Of a stretch of 28,686 nucleotides of DNA, positions 10,875 through 22,496 are shown in pieces. The notes under the pieces are model-generated. The model saw only the letters and a list, made by a program, of their open reading frames with translations. It searched no databases and was not told the origin of the DNA. This DNA comes from Phallusia fumigata. Lineage: Eukaryota; Chordata; Ascidiacea; Phlebobranchia; Ascidiidae. Position 1 is the first letter of the stretch. The number at the start of each line of letters is the position of its first letter. Made by a program: the position numbers and the translations under genes. Location of the stretch: the NCBI GenBank assembly GCA_008931825.1, contig QXVZ01004169.1:1-28686 (forward strand), in the 5' to 3' direction.

Positions 10875-12818
10875 GACTTCCCGGTAAAATTTTAGTTTTG
10901 TCAACCACAAACATAATATTCCTTTTTTAAAATGTGCATAACTCGCTTTTACAGTTTATTCCAAAATTCTAAAACATTAAACAAACAAAATTAATTATAA
11001 ACTTAAAAAAACCTTTACAAGTACAACGCTTCCAAATTTTGTTACACACGATTTCCCAGCAAAAGACGAGAGAGTTCACGCATGTGTAAAATTGTTAAAT
11101 CCTCTGCGACAGAGTTGAAATTACGATTTAACTGCGACGGAACATAGAACGGGAACAATAGGAGTGATTGTTATAAACTAGAGTAAACTAATAGCACCTG
11201 TTCAAAATCACTGAAAAGGACTCCAATATACATCGAAAACACGTCACTGGCAATGTAACAAAGTTATATTCTGTTCTAATTAGCAACCAAACACGTTGCC
11301 GAATTGGTTCTCGCCTCCTTAAAACCGTGATATTCTTAAGGACGAATCTGCAACAGATTTTTCTCGTCCAAGAACTAAATGCCTTTTGATTCTTAAACGG
11401 CAAATAAAGTCCCGTCGTCCACTCTGGTTAAAAGACCGAAATGAACTGCAGGACCAAGAACCAACGTCCAAATCTCCAGTTTTGTGGCCAAAAGTGACGT
11501 TTGTTTCTGAAAGAGGGTAAGAAAATAATAGAACTGCACTTTGGACACTAGGTGCGCTGCAAACTATCATTAACGGACAATCAAAATTCGAGCACCAAAA
11601 GACAGAAACCGAACGAGGCGTCTACGTGTTTGTCTATCCGGTGGACCAAGGGTCACAAAACCAACTTTATAAATCAAAGTTATTTATATGACTCTGCTTA
11701 AGTAGGAATTACGAATCTAATAAGAAGGCGCCATGTCATCAGCACAGAAGATTTCCCTGCAATTCAAGCACTCCTATACCACCACGACTGTTGTATATTC
11801 TTGAGGTGACAGATACATGATCAAGCATAACGATCAGAGGGAATTTAGTTTGTGAAGCAATCAGTAAAAGACACAAAAATACGTCATCACAACACCAAGT
11901 GTATCACTTTGTTAGTAGTGCAATCGTGCCGCAAACGGTAGACGAAATAAAGCAAAATGCACACAAGGGTGTTGGGCACCTACAACGAATAGGCAGAACG
12001 CTCTCGGGCGACACCCGGCGGATGCGGCAAATAAAAAAATAGATAAAAACGCATTTGAGCGGGCCTGGTCTGCAAAACTGCACCGAAATGCTAAAAATAT
12101 GTTCGGCGATGCTGCAATGATATGAGACACGATTACGCAATGGTAGTAATAGAAAAAGTCCAAGTACATGGTACTAATTTACGTTATATTCTCTAATGCC
12201 GCTAAAAGCAGAGACATACACAAGTGCTTTTGTGAGTAAGTTTTACTCGGTTCATGTTTAGATGTCGCTGAGTCATCAAGGGTCAGTTTTGTTGAGTCAT
12301 TCTCCCCCCAAAACTTTACTAGGCAGCCTATAGGTTTGTGTAGTATGCATTCATAACAATTAATGGCTTAAAATTTCAAATTCAGTTGGGGGCAGAAACT
12401 GTTACAGGATTTATGGCGCTGTTCACGACACAAAAATTACGACGACTATCCCAACCAGAACATTTTACTGCGGCGTTCCGGCGAAAATCTGTGTAGTACC
12501 GCAAAAACATGAGCAACCAACGATGTACGTGAAACACTTGCAGGATTTTTTGTAACTTTCATCAAAACGCAGAACGGCTCCGTTGGCGACCGCGGTTCAC
12601 CAGCCTTACTATGCTGCGCTGCCGGGTGGACTTGTTCGTTGCTTGTCCATGCCTCTTCAATGGCTTCAACGTGATTGCCAAAGAGTTAGTGATAGCCAAG
12701 TCGTTGTGTGCTGCATTGTGTTGGTGGTGAAGGTCACCAGGAATGGACCGGGAATACCCACGGCTTCTGTGTAGGGGACGTGACGAGACGATCGGCTCAA
12801 CTGCGGTCTGACATGAGA

Positions 12819-13873
12819 CTAGGCTCGGAGCGTAGGGCACGCGGGGAAGTCCCCGTTTGCGTACCGCCCGATGTCCGAGAGGTTTTTCACGGCGTGGTGA
12901 CGTATGGTTGCCGTTCCCGACGCTGTGGCGTGAAGGTTGCTGCGGAAAACATTGTGGCTTGTAAGAACGAGGCAGATTTTCTTTTGGATCTGATGCAAAC
13001 TTTGCGTGTACGAAATCACTGTAAACCAGGTTTGAATGACATACGGCCCAGTGTTCACACCCACAAGGTTTTTTAAAACTATTTCACACTGCACAAAAAA
13101 CGTATGGGAGAATGCAACACTATTTTCTTACAGATTTAAACGGATCCAAGACTTCAATTTGTGGTAGCCCTGAGGATCGCTTTTTCTGCAACAGAAATTC
13201 GAAGAGTTTTAAAAATGCACTCAAACGTTATTGAAAAATCACTAAAAACACTGGTTTCAGACAAAAAATCACATATTTGGTTTATTGATTACTTGGAAAT
13301 GCTACCCACGCACCATTACCGGTTTAGTGCCAAGGTTTGTCAAAAGAATGTCCAAACCCACCTTAGATTTGGTTAGTGGCAACTCGGTGATGGATGATTG
13401 CACAGTACTTAGCGACAACACACTGTCCAATGTTCCTCGGCGCTCCATGTTCGGCGATATGTTGGGACTGCAATGGGTTTAAAGAGTTTAAAAGATGAAA
13501 CAGTATGAATGAAACGTTTGCATATTTAGCATGTACATATATATTATTCAGTATACCGGTTAACAAAACGGCATTACGAATGTCTTACTTGTTCTAAATA
13601 CAGATTTGTTTAACAACCTTTCACAAATGTTGTGTCACTATAATGGCAGCATGCTCTTTAAAGTACAGTGAACTTTTTTGCATAGATAGTTGAACTTAAT
13701 TAAGATCCTTAGTTCAGTGAAGACACATTTAAACTAGGATTGAACCTTCACGTTAGTTGGGTGGTAATTTAATCGAGGGACATATTAATTTTATCTTACC
13801 TTGCCCATCGCGGCTTCGCAAGTGTATGTGGGAGTTTAGAATGTGGCGATGACTTCGTGACAATGGCCAAATC
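12819..13873 (-). CDS. Four-exon ORF: alternative C-terminus of the PPM1 gene or separate small gene
   Basis: Exons are 13800-13873, 13362-13467, 13132-13185 and 12819-13088, all with good splice sites (for example TTTCTAG at 13874 and GTAAGA after 13800) and one continuous frame ending in TAG. The peptide opens DLAIVTKSSPHSKLP, then MERRGTLDSVLSL, then GLPQIEVLDPFKS, then 89 residues starting CEIVLKNLVGV. I recognise no domain. Its first exon is phase 0 and could be joined to a donor at 14553-14552 in the last PPM1 exon, giving a 697-residue PPM1 protein. Alternatively 13874 may be a leader-splice site of an independent gene starting at MERRG. The final exon is GC-rich and other frames are open across it, so the end is uncertain, but codons in this frame favour purines at position 1 and C at position 3, as real exons here do. 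Confidence 0.45.
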
Positions 13874-14396
13874 CTAGAAACGCATAAGAAGCGATTAAAT
13901 TTTTATGTTTTACTGTTATCTTTTCCAATATTAATAATAGTAAAGCTATGCTTCGAACACAAAATGTTTATAAGATATGAGTCGAGATTTTTCGTAGAAC
14001 AAAAATAAAACATCCGGAATTTATTTTAGACATTCCCGTTTTTAACCAAAATTTTGACACTTTGCCCAACCTGCCATTCATTTCAGTTTAAAATGGCAAA
14101 ATCATGTTGATTTATACAGTTTTTAACGACATAACAACACAAAAATTGCGAACTTAGTCCGTGCAGCCACAATTGCGTACAACGCTAAGGAATTCGTACA
14201 CTTGGGCCTTCGAATTATTGTCCTGGCCGAAGAACATAGTGAAAAGATAAAAGTATTCACAAGAGACAATGGCTACAAAAGCTGGACAAAGGACACCAGA
14301 ATGTCTAAAAGGTTAAATTTTCCCCTTGTGAATGTGGCGTGATTTGATATGCAAATCGATATGCTAGAACAAATAATACACAAAACAATAAGTAAT

Positions 14397-14402
14397 TTTA
14401 TT
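14397..14402 (-). terminator. Polyadenylation signal of the PPM1-like gene (short form)
   Basis: AATAAA on the minus strand lies about 100 bases after the stop codon at 14500, in a very AT-rich stretch. This supports 14500-14801 as a terminal exon. Confidence 0.5.
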
Positions 14403-14499
14403 TAATTTTAATTACGATCATCATATGTGAGACGACTAAAAAACCTACTCTATAAGCCTAAGTGAAGAAAAAATTACATTAAAAATTTTTTTGATAAAT

Positions 14500-17400
14500 T
14501 TAAGCATCAAAATACTGGACTGGATTTTCTGGATGAAAAACAAACAATTTTACCTTTTCTACTTCTTTCTGGTGAAGTTTCTTTACAAAGTTCACGAGTA
14601 GTTTATGAGGAACTCTCGCTTTTTGAGCTGGTTCAACGCGATGGCCTTTCACGAGGGCAATCCCATCAACAGGATCTTTATCAGGTTGTTTGTTGTTGTT
14701 ATTATTACTGTTGTTGTTGTTGTTGTTGTTGTTTGTGGGCAAATTGTCGGTCGAATTTTCGTTGTTTCTGTCACTTCCTTCGTTTTTCGTTTGATTTTCA
14801 CCTGATCCAAACACACGCAATTTAAGATTCAGTATTTGTGCGATCTTTATGCGGTCAATTAAACAATTTTCTAAAGTACAAAAAAGTATTTCGAACATCT
14901 GTATTCTACGCAGGTAATGGCTTTCATGGCAAAATCAATAGCAAAATGCAACATTTTCCGCACACTTTAAGCCTTTAGGTTAGTATTACTGACGAATACG
15001 TAACAATAGTGACAATCCGATGTCAGATGTTATGAGAAGTCAGTGTTAGAAATAAACATTTTCATGTGGCTTTCCACACACTTGATGTTTCGGATTTGGC
15101 TCTGACACTAAAAAAAGTTGGGAACCACTGTGTCCAGCCTGTATGCAGCACTCTTCAAAACCGGATCCACGCATCAACATACACCCACAATAATACATAG
15201 TTGTACTCTCTTTAACGTGAGTCCAAAGCCTACGAATCAAAGGCTTACCTTCTTCGACCTCCACTGAGTTTTCCACGACTTTAGGAGCCGGCGGCTCAGG
15301 AAGGTTGATCTCTTCTCGCATGAAAACGACAACCACTGATATATTGTCTGTGGAGCCGTTGGATTTTGCCTTGGCGCAAAGCGTATCGGCCAACTTGCAA
15401 CGTTCGTTGGTGGGCTCTTTCAGGTATTTGCGGACCTGTGAGGTTAAAAACTGGATTTAGGCGAAATTATAGACGGATTCTGGAAGAATTGGTGTTTTTA
15501 TTGATAAATGTATATGATTGTAAAACGCAACTAAGTGCAAAGAAAAGAATGGCAAATAATCATCTCAAAAGTTGCATCTCAGAAAACAAGGTCAGAACAA
15601 AGATATAATTATTTGCCACAGAAAACATGAAGTCAATTTCTAGATGTATAGGTACTGACACAAACTAAACGCAAGTAAAAAATTATCAAATACAAACCTT
15701 AACCGTAATAAAAACATAGCTGTTAGACCGCCTGTATGTAGTGAATACATTGCAATGCAAACATGTCAACAATGGCTGTTGTCATCATCAGCATATAGGT
15801 GTAATATTAACCCAGACTCTTCACTATCAAAAGCATTTAGATGCTGTAGACATTATTTCGAAAACAAACAAACAGGAAACTGCCAATTAATCATGGGACA
15901 GCGTAGTTTCCTTATTTACCAGGTTAACGAGGTCAGCTCCAGTGAAGACATCCCAGAAACCATCGCATGCTAAGCACAAGAGATCTTCACTGCCATCTAG
16001 TGGAATAGTGGTGCTATCAGCTTCCCCACTGACATAAGGTTTGTGGTCAGCATCACCTGTAAATGTATGCCACAAAAACTGCACTAATATATAAAAAAAA
16101 TAAAAAATTGTAATAAACATGGCAAAGGGCAGTGGTTTTGAATCATTTTGATTTTGTGGCACCCTTTCACTAAGATCTATGCATAGCTGCAACCTAGTAC
16201 CTTTAACGAAATACATGAACCGTTCATAGTATGCTGTAAGTTTGCTTTTTATTCAATCAAGCCTGTCTATTTTGAAGCTTTATTTACCGCCATACCTGGT
16301 AATGCTTACACTTTTTTTAACAATAAATCACAGTAAATTAAGCCCAGTTGGGAAACACTGAAATAGGATATAAAGTTGCCAAAAACGTCAAGACTTGGCT
16401 TTTCAATGCATATTTACAAGTTGGACAGCAAAAACTGACAATTTCGAAGGCCAGTTTTGTTTGGTTGCAATCATCGGTATAAAGGTCTTTAAGTAGATAT
16501 ATAATAACATTTATAATTCAGTGTTACCATTAAACCCACAAACTGGTTAAAGGATCAGGCTTAGCAAAGTTAAGTGTTAATTTGGGTTTCATCTAATTGC
16601 GTTTTGGGAACTTGTACGATCAGTTCCACTTCTTTAGTTATATAGCTGAAAATGATCGGTGCTGGCAAATAAAAATTATGTGGATCGTTTAAATAAATTT
16701 ACAAACTGACCTATTGCTCTAGAGACAGCTAGACTTCCATTAACTCTCCATGCACCAAACCACACAACACATCCTCCCATTTCCTCGATTCTTAATTTTT
16801 CATCCTCTCTTTCCGGCTTGTGTGGAATCATTATCTGTTGTGTATAAAAAAACAGTTTACTTACATTAAGGCGGGTGATAAAGCCTGCTTTTTAGTTAAA
16901 TATTTGAAAAATGACTAATCTGAATTTTTTTGATCACAAATCATTAGAGCAATATAGATTTTTAAGTCAAAAGCACTTATTAATTTGCATACATTGTGTG
17001 TGTGAACACTTGGGACTGGTTACCTTACCAACTTTGTGTAATCATTAGTGGTAATTTTTGTGTCTTTTAACGGCAACCAGATTTTCTATTTACTGCAGTT
17101 AAATATTGTGATTTTATGGTTGACTGCATTAAGTTAGCCAGCTAACCTGCTTTCACTGTCATAAAACTGGTTTACAGCAATCTATTATTACAAGAAACCC
17201 ACATAAAAAAAGGTTGCGCTTATTCCTAATTTTCTCTAGAAGTGTTTTACACACACGTCCAACCAATTTTCTTTGAAATAATTCCAATACCCCGGGGACA
17301 ATGTTTGTGGATAGTTTCGTAACTGAAACAAAGGAAGTTCCTGTTCCCACATGGACAAAAGCCCAGGAGTGGCCTTATTTAATTTGGCAGTAGGTTCAAA

Positions 17401-20400
17401 ACGCCCTTATTTTGTTTCCTAAAATTTGTTGCAATGTATTTGCCGCTCATATGTGGTGTAACAATATGAGCACTTGTGTTTTACAAATGAGTTGTTTTCG
17501 AAAAGTCTCTTAGTGGTTGTTGGTTGGTTTGGCTCATTTTAAGAGGAACATTATAAAAAACGATATTTTTGTGTCATTAATTAATTTGTTTGATTCATTT
17601 TAAAGTTTCCAACAGGAAGAGATGGCCATTTTACATTTTTTACCTTGCCAAATTGACAGAAAAATACCAACTGTATTTTTTTGAAGTTTGACCATGTACA
17701 AAATTGAAGCAGTATGTACAAATTAAATACTGTGAGTCAACAGCTGATAAGTTTTAAAAGCCATTTTACTTACATCCATTGGAATTCCATTTCGGACCAA
17801 CACAGCTTGACTGTCGCCGACCCAAGCAAGGTGTAAGACTTGTTCATATATCGCAGCAACGATTGCTGTGGTTCCACTGCGTAATCTCTGTGCAGCATAA
17901 AGCAAAACCCATTAACTGCAGGAACAACAGTTAAAAAGCTGTGAATTATTCATCTCAGCATGATGTAGGTTTGTGTTGTGTCAGTGTGTTTTAGTGCTGT
18001 GCAAGTAAAACCTGAAATGACTTGAACTTTGGTTTGCAAAGTAATAAGTGTCATGGAAATTTACGTTGGTTGTTAAAATTGTTAATGCTTTTGTACAAAT
18101 TACTGAAACAGTCATAATATTTTCTGGCAAATTCAAAAGTGTTGCAATTTTAAAATCCATGTTAATGGGCACATAATAAAAAATGTTTTAAACAAGCAAA
18201 AACAACAATGCTGTACACAATGCAATATTTTTGTCCCTAATTTCTGTTAAAAATGTCTGAATATATTGTTTCAGAAATTTGACAGAAATATACAATAAAA
18301 TAAGTGATCAGCCTAAATAAAGCACCTCATTTTTAGCTTTGGCACAGAAGTCATCATCAGTTTTCTTGACACTCATTTTTAAAGATTCTGTAAGATTTTC
18401 CTGGAAGTTTTCCATTTTGATGAGGTTAAGATGAAGTTGTTTTGCAGCATATACTGCAGCATCAAGACCACCATGTCCATCAAATACTGCATAGAACTGA
18501 ATAGTGGGAAGGCTCTAGAGCAAGAAATACAAAGAATAGTCAGCTTTATCAACTCCGACCTTTCGTTAAAAACATTCCTAGTTTACAGTTTAAAATGCAT
18601 ATACCACATCATAAATTTTATATAGCATGCCATGGCTCAACATAAGTTAAAAAAACACTATGTTCTTACTGTGAGGCCTGTTAAAATGTTAAGATTGTTG
18701 AAGACATTATGCCGATCTTCCATTTTTCTTCTTGTGTTTCGGATTCCACAATCAGAAAATTGTGGTGGAGGGGTTAGGCTTTGTAAATGCTCTGGCAGTT
18801 GTGTGTTCCACTCCACGCACACATTGTGCAAGTTTGATAAAACGTGATGCGCAACACCTGAGCCGTCATAATCTGAAATGCCAACAGCCAATGTCAAGCG
18901 AGGATTATCAAGCACTTGAAGATACCGGGGATACTCAAGTGGAATTATAGGTGGCGTTTGAATAGCTGTTCATTTGCAGTTAAAGAAAAATGCCAGTTTA
19001 ATTACTTGCTACCAATACCAAGACATATAATTTTTTTGTGAAATGTATTGCTCGTTACCAACGTTTGCCATAAAATCTGTTAATTTTTATGAATGCTTTT
19101 ACAAAGGTCTTGTTTAAAAACACATGAATTAGTTAACAACTAACACTTTAACAATGCAAACTTACAGTTTTCATCAGCTTCACAGTCTTGTTGTTCTTTG
19201 ATACAAAAAGCAAGGTCACTTGCTAACACACGGCTTGTGGTAAGTTGTGCGATAGCAAGATTAAGAAGGTCTGGACACGATCTGCAAAAACACACTGACA
19301 TTTAAGGTGCATACATTTGGATTATAAATGTTACATTCACTTAATCTGCAAACAGTCCAACATTTCTAACCAACATATTGAAGCTAATGATAAATTGGTA
19401 TTGAGTGGTACAATAAATAGAAAGTAGACAATGGTAAAAATTAACTGAGCACAACAGCAATTTGTGTACTCCTTTTGGATAGGTGTTACATGTTGGCCAT
19501 TGCAGATTCCTCACATAACTTATCAAATAAGTACACAGCACTGACAAACAACATTATCAAAGCGACTCACAGGAGTGATATACAAGTTGGACCTACTCAG
19601 ATCAAAAGGGGACATTCATCAAAGATACACAAAGTCTGCTGTGTCAACAAAGCATAAACCATAGTAAACAAAGGCTGAACACTTGAGGGGTTAACCATTT
19701 ACTCTTCTAGGCAACAGCACACAACCAGCATCAACAAAAGGTCTATGTCCGGTTCATTGCTTACATTCTTAACTTGGTCAATAAGCCTTACTTATCTTGT
19801 AGGCATGCAGACGCAATTTGCACAATGAAAAGCAAAGTCACCTGATATTATGATTGATACGCTAGATAACAAATAAGAGTTTTAAAAAATATCATTTGGA
19901 AAACTATAAGAAATTTGGACACCCAATTAATTAATTGCTATAAAATTAGCCTTCATCCATTTACAAAAGGTTATTTTTACAGACATTTGGAAATATGATG
20001 GGCAATTATTTTTTACATTCATATTAGAACTATTCATAGTAACTACTGCATAAGTCATTGCTTGGAAAAAAATATTTATACTGCACTTGCGTTTTCTGGA
20101 CCACAAAAAAGGATTAAACAATTAGAAATATGCTACAATAAATTTTTTGTTGTTTGTTTCCAATACCAAGTAAACAAGAGCTTCTGAAACAATTTATTTT
20201 CTATACAAGCAGGTCAAACATAAATGCATTACTTACACAGTTTTTAAATATTGTAAACATAAGTCTAAGCTTTCTCCTTCCAAATCACTTGCTGTAAATG
20301 CCCGAAACAGAAGTCGGAATGGCAAGGGTTCATCATCAGCGACCGGGGAAGGGTGACTGCTGCAGTAGTTTTGCAGAAAATTCTTGTACTCCTTCATGCA

Positions 20401-20415
20401 GTGGTCACTTGGCAT
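14500..20415 (-). CDS. PPM1E/F (POPX)-like PP2C serine/threonine phosphatase
   Basis: Nine exons: 20237-20415, 19166-19281, 18670-18965, 18326-18514, 17774-17887, 16711-16834, 15920-16056, 15249-15435 and 14500-14801, all in phase and encoding 547 residues. An in-frame stop precedes the ATG. The PP2C metal and phosphate motifs are intact: RRKMEDRH (177-184), DGHGG (209-213), GDSQAVLV (from 284), [27 protein letters not shown] (Asp371) and [11 protein letters not shown] (Asp415). The wording [12 protein letters not shown] and YVSGEAD fits the PPM1E/PPM1F group, Mn/Mg-dependent phosphatases that oppose PAK and CaM kinases. The first ~170 residues are a weakly conserved N-terminal region. The tail holds a polyasparagine run from a GTT microsatellite, then a basic stretch ending [12 protein letters not shown]. 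An in-phase donor at 14553-14552 could replace the last 17 residues with the exons at 12819-13873. PPM1E versus PPM1F cannot be decided here. Confidence 0.93.
14686..14733. repeat. GTT/AAC trinucleotide microsatellite inside PPM1 coding sequence
   Basis: A nearly pure GTT array interrupted by attattact is read on the minus strand as a run of asparagines with one serine, in the C-terminal tail outside the catalytic domain. Such arrays often vary in length between individuals. Confidence 0.85.
15041..15130. mobile_element. Possible hAT-like remnant in PPM1 intron 8
   Basis: On the minus strand this begins CAGTGGTTCCCAACTTTT, a typical hAT-like terminus. The other end reads CAGTGTTAG on the plus strand. 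The flanking octamers do not match, so this is only a possible short remnant. Confidence 0.3.
16130..16360. mobile_element. hAT-like remnant in PPM1 intron 6
   Basis: The left end CAGTGGTTTTGAATC is followed by TTGTGGCACCCTTTC, a block common near hAT termini. The right end GTTGGGAAACACTG is its imperfect inverted complement. The flanking octamers gcaaaggg and aaatagga match at only four of eight positions, so the exact ends are uncertain. No coding capacity was seen. Confidence 0.45.
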
Positions 20416-20910
20416 TATTGCTATTTTTATGGGTCAATACACCAGAATTTGTTTTGTATCAAATCCATGTGAAGGCTAGTTTGATTGTTTGTTTTTACTT
20501 CATGTTAGTTAAACCTTGTTGTTATACATCTATGGAAAGTAAAGAAAAATAATTTGCAATTGATATTACCTGACTGCTGCTTTAGTTATTATCAATTATG
20601 AGTAACAATGTGATATTAACAAAATTTAATCAAATCAAACACCAAATCCTTAGGCAACACCTAACTATTGTATATATATTCAAATATCAAATTAGTTTAC
20701 AGGTGTAAAAATAAATGCAAAGAGTTTTTTGGGGAAAGAGGCAAAAAAGATTGGTTTATTTTGAAAAAAAGCAGTTCTGTCGGATATCATGCTTCACTAA
20801 GTAAATCTAATACACGTCATACTATTTTTGAAAGAAATATATTTTGATTGACATCTTGTAGTTAATACAATTTTCAGTCATATTTCATCGCTAATGTATG
20901 AACAGTACAG

Positions 20911-20927
20911 CGGCCGGCCGGCCGGCC
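20911..20927. repeat. GGCC tetranucleotide palindrome
   Basis: CGGCCGGCCGGCCGGCC is four GGCC units, fully self-complementary apart from its first base, in an otherwise AT-rich stretch about 500 bases upstream of the PPM1 start codon. Confidence 0.8.
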
Positions 20928-21913
20928 TCTGCCCACAAAAAGTGATTGCAAAAAGACCACAAAACAATACTTTTTCGTAAACACATACTACAAGTAAGAA
21001 ACAAAGCACAGAATTCACTGTTATTTATCAGTGAAAAAACCACAACCGTTTTTTGCTTGCCTAAATACAATACCGCTCGCGTTCATTTTACTTCATTCTG
21101 TACTATGCGCAGCAGGCAGTAGGATAAGCAAACGCAAGTGCCAGTATCAGCAAACCTTTAGCTCTACCTAACGGAATCCTAAAAACTTCACTTGTCCGCT
21201 TCGCTCTCCAACATCTTTTTAAAGTCAGGACCCAAATTGGAGGCTTTTCGCTTTCATGCTGCTTTATCATAACGTCATCTCATCTTTATTGCCTCTCTGT
21301 CGCGATATTCTTATTCTGTCTGCTCCGGTCTCCGGCAATGGTAAGAAAGCATTGTTTGCATTTTACAACCGATCTTTAGGCAATAGAACAGAATAAGCAG
21401 AAGTTGTTAAATGTGGCGCTGATCCGCAAACACTAATAATGCGTGGTCGTTTAAGCATCGAATCAAAATATATGTCAATTAAATGTTAGTTTTACAGCAA
21501 TAATAAAAAGTAAGAACACGTAGCGTGCTGTGTCGACATTCAGTGTGTCTACATGATTATAAAAAGACGTCGCTTTTGTTACGTGTAAGCACGGCCATCA
21601 CAGGAACTGTAAGCATTGTAGACTATAAGTTTGCTCATGGATTTAATTTAACTACCGATATATTTACCCAAATCAGTTGATGAACAATGTTTTTACTGGA
21701 AGCTAACACATGCCCTACGGCAAGCTTTTCTGTATTATTGTGTATTTTGTATTTTTGTGCTTTTATGTTTTTAGCGTTGGTAACATTCGCAGCGGCATTA
21801 GCGCTGCGACACTTCTTGAGTTAACCGATTGTCTAATTTTTAAAATCATGACACCCAACACGTTGCCATCATAAAACCTTTTCCTTCTAACTTATTTATT
21901 ATTTATTTTGTTT

Positions 21914-21936
21914 CGGGGCGACACAACCTCGCCCCG
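21914..21936. other. GC-rich perfect hairpin upstream of a TATA-like sequence
   Basis: Arms CGGGGCGA and TCGCCCCG are perfectly complementary (8 bp) around the loop CACAACC. It sits in AT-rich DNA 18 bases before CTATAAATAA. Function is unknown. Confidence 0.6.
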
Positions 21937-21953
21937 GGTTACTTAGCATCTGA

Positions 21954-21963
21954 CTATAAATAA
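21954..21963 (+). promoter_or_regulatory. TATA-box-like sequence, plus strand
   Basis: CTATAAATAA is followed some 60 bases later by CCAAGTAAGT, a consensus donor at 22024. This is the arrangement of a TATA promoter with a short 5' exon. I could not find a downstream plus-strand coding exon, so the transcript would be noncoding or antisense if it exists. Confidence 0.25.
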
Positions 21964-22425
21964 TCGCGTTCCCTAAATCTAGACTCGAGATAAGACACTT
22001 ACACATAGCAGATATAAGTCCAAGTAAGTTTTACGTGTGTGCATTTTTCTTGTAAATTTAATTAAATATTTTTGTTGAACGTTTTCCTAAATAAATCTTG
22101 TTTAAAGTTTTACTGTTTTTGATTTGACTACATCTAGTATAAGTTGTTTTGAACTAGAGAAATCATAGGAATTTATATCTTTGTTAGTGTAGTTTCGTGG
22201 AGTCAGATCGCGCAATTTTTTATCGTAACCTCAACGTTGTTTTGAATGCAACAACCTGCACTTCAGAGTCTTTTAAGACGCAACATTTTTTCAACAACTT
22301 CCCAAAAAATCCTGTATTAAAAGGCTAACGACACCTATTAAAACAATCGTTTTTAAGTGCCTGTCTTGTACTGGGCTAGCTCGATTGACAGAAAACATGT
22401 TACAATTTTACTCTCATAGTAGCAT

Positions 22426-22431
22426 TTTATT
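22426..22431 (-). terminator. Polyadenylation signal of the left serine protease
   Basis: AATAAA on the minus strand lies 66 bases after the stop codon at 22497. The spacing supports the modelled last exon. Confidence 0.6.
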
Positions 22432-22496
22432 TTTGGTATGTTGTTCACGATTAAACATATCACCATAATAATCCTTTAATGAGTCCCCATTTTCTT

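Larger units (their letters stand above)
10635..12818. promoter_or_regulatory. Upstream region of eIF3e; no gene recognised
   Basis: This stretch lies between the eIF3e start codon and the stop codon of the minus-strand ORF ending at 12819. No exon with family resemblance was found on either strand. The first 250 bases hold two perfect odd palindromes, one containing CCAAT. The part at 12560-12818 is GC-rich like the adjacent exon and would be 3' UTR if that gene model is right. Confidence 0.45.
20416..22496. other. Intergenic region between the PPM1-like and left protease genes
   Basis: No coding exon was recognised on either strand. It should hold the PPM1 promoter and 5' UTR on the minus strand. 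Notable islands are a GGCC repeat at 20911-20927, a perfect GC-rich hairpin at 21914-21936 and a plus-strand TATA-like sequence at 21954 followed by a consensus splice donor near 22024. Confidence 0.5.

Noticed and set aside
12708..13076. Plus-strand ORF of 122 codons
   Set aside because: It overlaps the minus-strand exon 12819-13088, which has splice-compatible neighbours and coding-like wobble usage. The plus ORF has no recognised domain or clear flanking splice sites.
21331..21420. ATG at a GTAAGA donor (21338-21346) followed by CTTTAG and an open frame, suggesting a plus-strand gene
   Set aside because: The intron would be only 39 bases and the second exon stops after 18 codons. There is no family resemblance.
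22316..22336. Possible further copy of the second MITE type (GGCTAACGACACCTA)
   Set aside because: Only about 15 bases resemble the terminus, and no second end or octamer duplication could be found.
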